From NCBI GenBank assembly GCA_003486645.1, contig DNGI01000249.1, positions 1 to 6,891 of the forward strand: a stretch of DNA of 6,891 nucleotides. The letters run 5' to 3'. The translations under genes and the position numbers were made by a program. This stretch comes from Cyanobacteria bacterium UBA11370. GTDB lineage: Bacteria; Cyanobacteriota; Cyanobacteriia; Cyanobacteriales; Coleofasciculaceae. Shown in pieces: positions 1 through 6,400 of the stretch. How positions within the stretch are numbered: position 1 is the stretch's first letter; each line of letters opens with the position of its first letter. The notes beneath the pieces were generated by a model that was not told where the DNA came from, searched no databases, and saw only the letters and a list, made by a program, of their open reading frames with translations.

Positions 1-411
1 AATGGTGCCCTGAATGTGACTGGTATCACCACCCTAGATGCAGGGTCTAATAATGACATCACCTTGGACAATGGTAACGACTTTGGCACAGTGCGAGTCA
101 CCAGCGCTAAGGATGTAACCTTGAACGACACTGATGGCATTCAATTGGGAGCTTCCGACATTGACGGCGACCTAAATGTTACGGCTGGGGGTAATATTAG
201 TGACAATGGTGCCTTGATGGTGACTGGTATCACTACCCTAGATGCAGGGTCTAATAACATCACTCTGAACAATAACAACGATTTTGGTAGTTTAAAAGTT
301 ACCGATGCTAATAATGTCACATTAGGAGCTATTGATCTCAGCGGCGACCTGGAAGTGAGGGCTAGGAACAAACTATCAAGCAATGGAGCAATTAACGCAG
401 ACGGTATCATT
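1..411 (+). repeat. Tandem FHA-like repeats, units starting at 1, 205 and 382
   Basis: Each unit opens with 'NGA(L/I)': NGALNVTGITTLDAGS at 1, NGALMVTGITTLDAGS at 205 and the diverged NGAINADGIIDL at 382. Unit lengths are 204 and 177 bases (68 and 59 residues). The units continue with 'NDFG(T/S)(V/L)(R/K)VT...(D/N)VTL' and '(D/S)GDL.V'. The first 54 bases of units one and two differ at only about five positions, indicating recent duplication or gene conversion. The array is cut by the window edge and probably extends upstream. Structurally these are beta-helix coils of the exported stalk. Confidence 0.85.
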
Positions 412-3400
412 GACCTGACAGCTAACGAGATTGACTTTGGTGACGATGTATCTGGCACACAACTGAAGCTTCAGCCTTTCACAAACTCTCAAGATATCGT
501 TATTGGTGGTACGGCTGATAGTGACGAACCGGATAGCGAAACCGACACTCTTGACTTGACAGACACTGAGATCGGCTTCTGGCAAAACGACTTTTCCCAG
601 ATTATTATCGGTGGGGAGGCTAGTAGCGGTGCAATTGAAGTAAGCAGTGTTACCTTCACAAATCCCGTTACTATTCAGTCTTCTGGTTCTATTACTGTCA
701 ATGGCAAGATTACAGGCACAGGGAATGCCTCAGTTACTCTTGACGGCACAACAAACCTAAACAACGATATTGAGACAAGTGGCGAGGACATCACCATTGA
801 TGGCAATACTACCCTTCGTGATTCAGCCACCCTGGAGAGTGGTGGGGGCAACATTAGGTTCAAGGACACCGTTGAGAGCCAAACTAACGAGAACCATGAC
901 CTAACTCTCCAAGCAGGGAATGGTACCATTAGGTTCGATGATACGGTAGGTTATGATGAACGCTTAGGCAGAATCACAGCTAATAGCACTACCACTACCC
1001 GCTTCGACAATACTGTACGTTCTACTAGTCTCACAACTAATTCTGGAGGAACTACTGAACTGAGAGGTAGTGTTAATACCACTGGTTCAGACGGTCAGAG
1101 CTATGGTGATGAACTGGAAATAGTAGGCAATATTACCCTAACAGGTAATGAGATTGACTTTACCAACACCGTATTTGGTGATGGGGAACTCACACTCCAG
1201 CCTTCTAGTACAGCTCAAGCGATCGCCCTTGGTGGAACTGACTCAAATGATGACAATACTCTCGACTTGACAGGAGATGATTTAGGTTTCCTCGAAGATG
1301 GCTTCACTAACCTGATCATTGGTCGAGATAGCGGTACTGGGGACATCACCTTAGACAACGCCATTGACTTTACTGACCCTGTTACCCTCCGTTCTCAGGA
1401 TGGAGTGATCAATATTAATGCCATTCTTACAGGTACAGACAACGCCTCAATTACTCTCGAAGGTGATACTAACCTGAACGCAAATATCATCACGAATGAC
1501 CGCAACATTACCATCAATGGCGACACCACTCTCGGTGCTGCCGTAACACTCGACACAGGTGCTATGGCTGATGGTAGCATCAACTTCAACGGTACAGTTC
1601 AAGGCAATCAAAATCTCATACTCACAGCAGGTGGCAACATCAACTTCAACGATAATGTCAACATTGGCAGTCTCATGACTGAGGGTAGTGGAACCACCAA
1701 TCTAAACGGCAACGTTACCACTAGCGGCGACCAAACTTACAATAACGCTGTCGTAGTGCAGAAAAGCGATTCTACTACTATCCTCGAAGGCACTAACGTC
1801 ACCTTCAAATCAACTGTAGATGCGGATGCCAATATAAACGATGAAGAGTCTTTAAGAGTCAATGCCACTGAAACTCATTTCAATAGCGCAGTTGGCAACA
1901 CAGCACTCCTTAATAATCTGATTATTGATGCCAATGGCACTACTTACATCAACACGAATCAAGTCAAAACTCAGGGGAACCAAAGCTATAACAATGCCGT
2001 AGTACTCGAAACCGATACGACTATCACGGGTAATAACGTTACTTTTGACTCCACCGTCGATGCCACCACACCAGGCGGACAGTCGCTAACAGTTAATGCC
2101 AGTGATACTACCTTTAACGGTAGCGTCGGGAATACAGCAGCACTGAACAGTCTAACGACCAATGCTAGTGGTACTACCCACCTGAATAATAACGTTACCA
2201 CGACTAATAATCAGACGTATAACGATAACGTTCGCATTGGCAACGATAGTACTCTGACTAGTAATAATGGCTCTGTGATCTTTAATCGTCATATCGATAG
2301 CGAAGATCAGAATAATCCCCGCGCTCTCACCGTTAATGCAACAAATGGGGATATCACGGCGAGTCAAGTAATTGGTGAAACGAACCCTCTGAGTAGCCTG
2401 AATTTCAGCACGGCTAACATCAATATTAATACTATTGGTGGGGCGAATGCAGGGATTAATGGCACTACCATGCTAGATGCTACAGGAGAGATCAACTTTA
2501 CGGGTACCACCTACAACGCCAACGAACAGACTTACAACGCTGGAACAAACTTCAATATCAACAGTGGAAATCCAACCACCTTTACGTCTAGTAATGATGC
2601 CATTAACTTCAATACGGGTACAATCCAACTCACTAACGGCTCGAACTTAATAGTTAACAGCAATGGCGGCAATATTTCTTTAGGAACTGTACGAGGTACA
2701 AGTGATGAAGATCTAACCCTCAACGCTGGTACAGGTACTGCCAATCTGAGTGCGATTGGTAATGGAAATGAAATTGATGCAATTTCTATTACGGCTAATG
2801 AAATTGACCTTAATGGCAATATTGTTGGTAATACCGCATTACTTCAGCCTTCATCACGAGACTTCAATATCAATATCGGTGGTTCTGATAACACTACCCC
2901 TGCTTTAGACCTTACAGCAACAGAACTAGCTTTCTTGGGAGATGGTTTTGAGTCTATTACCCTTGGTCGAAGTAACGGAAGGGGTAACATCACTATCGAC
3001 AACGCTATCACGTTCACCGATCCAGTTATAATTCAAGCTCCTGATGCTGTTAGTCAGACAGATGAATTTGGCCCAGTTAGAGGCTCAATTACTGTTAATG
3101 GAGACATTACAGGGTCAGATGATGCTTCAATTACTTTAATCGCCCCCAGAATCAACCTCAACGGCAAGATTGCTACCAATAACCAGAACATCCAAGTTGG
3201 TGCGGCGGATGAATCTGATGCAGAAAACTCTAATATTGTGCTGGGTATTCCTCTTGTCGAACTCAACACCAATCCTAGTGGAGGTGGAGATATCATCTTC
3301 AACGGCAATGTCAACGGGAAAGAGCATAATCAGCAGAGCTTACAAGTGGCTCCAGGTACGGGTAATATTTTCTTTAACGGTAAAATCGGGAATAGACATC

Positions 3401-6400
3401 CCCTAGATGCCTTAATTATTGGTGATAATGCTACTGGTAATGCGGACATAGTAGGAAATTTAACTACTATATTCAATAGCTTAATTGTTAATGCGAAGAA
3501 GACCACTGTAGCAGGTACAATTCAAACCCGTGGAGGGCCAATTTCATTTAGTGGTGATGTCATCCTTGTCACAGACGTAACATTTGATACTACTGTTAAG
3601 CCAGGTGGCTCAGAGTTTGGTGACATTACCTTTGGCGGAACAGTTTCTAGTGCAAAATTAGATGATCGCTTCCCCAATGACAATTTGAGTCCACCCTTTA
3701 ATCTAACTCTGAAAGCAGGCCCTGGTGATATCCATTTCAATGGTTCTGTCGGCGCTCAAAACTTCCCAAACATAGCAACAACAGATTTGGGTTCACTCAA
3801 TATTGAAAGTGCTAACAGAGTAACGGCTAATTCTAGCATTACAACTCGTGGTTCAAATGGTGTCAATATCACGGCAAACACTATCGATCTGAATGATAAC
3901 AGCAGCAACATTACTGCTAAAGATGGTTCAGTGAACCTCAGAGCAACTAATGGTGATATCACGGCTGCCAATATTTCCGGAGAAAATATCAATCTCACCA
4001 CAAATGGTGACAATCGTAACATCACTACGCGCGATGTCACCGCTACAAATGGCGTTACCTTCAAAAGCGAAACCGGAAATATCAGAAATATCAATACTGG
4101 AAAGATTGAAACGAACGAGGGTTCAGTAAATCTCACAGCAACTAATGACATCACCACTCGTGAAGTGACTGCTGGAAGTGGAGACGTTACCATGAACAGT
4201 ATTCGTGGAACTATTGATACCAGAAACGGAATCGTTCAAGCTAATAACGGCTCAGTCAATTTCACGGCGAACAATCAGATTCGCACAGGTGATGTCTCTG
4301 GAAAGGAAGTAGATATTACAGCAAACGAGAATATTAGCGCGGGTACTGTAAGAACTACTAATGGTGGAATTACTATCAACAGTCAAAACGGCTCTGTAGA
4401 AACTGAAAATTTAACTGCAACCGGACAAGGAGGCAGAAATACCGTTACGGTTAATGCTCGAAACGATGTCACAACAGGACATATAAACACCGCTTCAACA
4501 AATGAAAAAGGAGGTGCGATCGCTCTCACTAGCGATAATGGAGTTATCGAAACAGGTTCGATCAATTCTTCCGGTGCAACCGGAGGCGGTGGAGTCACAC
4601 TGCAAGCTGAAGGGGACATCACATCAAGAGGAGATATTAATTCTTCTTCTAGTAAAGGTGCAGCAGGTGCGATCGCTCTCACCAGTCGAACAGGATCAGT
4701 AAACAGTGGTGGGATTACCTCAACAGGACTAACAGCAGGTGGTAACGTTACAGTTTTAGCTCCTAGTACTATTACCTTAACCAATTCAGAAGACAACACA
4801 CAACAAGCAAACATAGATTCCTCTTCTACCAATGGTCCAGGTGGTGATGTTATCTTGCAAGGAAATGAGGGCATTACAGCCGGAAATATTAATACCTCTT
4901 CTACTAATGATACAGGGGGTCGAATTGCCCTCAGTACAGGCGATATTAACGATGCAAATTTGCCTGAATCAGGAGTTGCTAATGATGAAAATCAAGAATC
5001 ACAGACTAGAGGAAATTCAATCAATATTTCAGATTTCGGTGCAGGAATCATTACTACAGGCAATTTAACTTCATCGGGAGAAATGGGTGGTGGCTTTATC
5101 GATGTTTTGACATTTGGTCAAATCCAATTAGGACAGCTCGACTCTCATTCTACCAATGGCATAGCGGGTCGAATCACTCTTTATAATGCTCAACCCGAAT
5201 TCAGAAATGATGCTCCTGGAATTCAGATTGGTTTCATTAATGCTGAAGGTAAGACCCTAGGTGGGGGAATTGACATTACTACTGATGGCTATTTCTTTGC
5301 GACAGAGACTATCCCTGATAATCAACTTAATAATCGAAGGAGAAAGGAAGCATTTAGCATTGCTACCTCTGGAGATAGAATTATAATTCGACACGGCGGC
5401 GGTACGGGTTTCGATCCTTTTGATCTGCCGGAGGAACAGAATAACAATAACAATAACGTTCTGAATGGTACTCTTGGCGCAATTACCAATGGCAAAGTAG
5501 GAGGACAGGGAACGATTTCCACTTCTCCTCCTCAGTCTTTTATTGGTTCAGTCCAGCAGGACAATATTCAAATCATTTCTCGCAAGCCATCTGAAAACGA
5601 TCTACCCTTTACCACTATCAATCCCTCGCTACCATTCAGTAATGATGTAGGTGATCGGGAAATTGATATAGGTAACATTGATACCATTCTTTCCGATCAA
5701 TTTAGTGGATATTTAGGTCCTCAACGGAGTATTAACAACCCATCCGATGCTCCCAAAATTCTGGAGACAATTGAGCAAAAAACGGGCGTTAAATCCGCTT
5801 TCATTTATGCAACATTTGTCGGCGATCGCCTCGAATTGAGATTGGTATCGGCTAAGACTAACAAATTGGTTACTGTACCCGATGCAACACGCGATCTTGT
5901 CGTCGAAACCGCTAACAAATTACGCCGAGAAATTACGAACCCAATCAAACGGCGCACGACTAGTTATATAGCCCCATCTCAACAACTTTATAAATGGTTA
6001 ATTTCGCCCCTGCAAGCGCAATTAGAAGCCGAAGGCATTCAAAATCTAGTCTTTATTACAGATGCGGGTTTACGTTCCTTACCAATTGCTGCCCTTCACG
6101 ATGGTCAAGGATTCTTGGTGGAGAAATATAGTATCGGTTTAATGCCTAGTCTGAGCTTAACGGATACGACCTATGTTGACATTAGAAATGCCTCCGTTTT
6201 GGCTATGGGTATTTCTGAAGCCAACGATCTCGCCAAGTCCCTCAATCTCAGCCCTCTGCCATCCGTACCCATCGAACTGCAAACGATTACAGCATTAAGG
6301 GGTGGACAATCTTTCCTGAATGAAAAATTCACGGAAGCAAATCTTCAGTCCCAACGTCAAGGATCACCAATTGTGCATCTCGCTACTCACGGCGAATTTA

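Larger units (their letters stand above)
4477..5280 (+). repeat. Gly/Ser-rich terminal coils of the stalk
   Basis: Coils here follow 'G.I(N/D)(S/T)SS....GG.I.L' : GHINTASTNEKGGAIALTS (4477), RGDINSSSSKGAAGAIALTS (4627), ANIDSSSTNGPGGDVIL (about 4807), GNINTSSTNDTGGRIALS (about 4882), GQLDSHSTNGIAGRITL (about 5131). The first two are 153 bases apart and share an identical stretch containing a HIP1 octamer. A 30-residue polar interruption, DANLPESGVANDENQESQ (about 4951-5006), breaks the pattern. I read this as the C-terminal end of the beta-helix. Confidence 0.75.

Noticed and set aside
16..18. GTG at 16 as the start codon of the gene
   Set aside because: The frame is already open from base 1 and the preceding codons (NGALN) match the start of the next repeat unit at 205, so the coding region comes in from upstream. 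No ribosome binding site can be recognised before it.
1690..2418. CRISPR-like array from regularly spaced repeats
   Set aside because: Spacing is 231-249 bases, the repeats are degenerate and keep the reading frame, so they are protein repeats.
3756..4874. Long reverse-strand open frames (145 and 163 codons) opposite the stalk
   Set aside because: They mirror the repetitive codon pattern of the forward gene, give low-complexity Val/Leu/Ser/Pro-rich products without recognisable domains, and lie wholly inside a clearly coding forward frame.
4502..5068. Small forward open frames in other frames (66 and 78 codons)
   Set aside because: They are out-of-frame shadows of the Gly/Ser-rich repeats with no domain and no convincing start signal.
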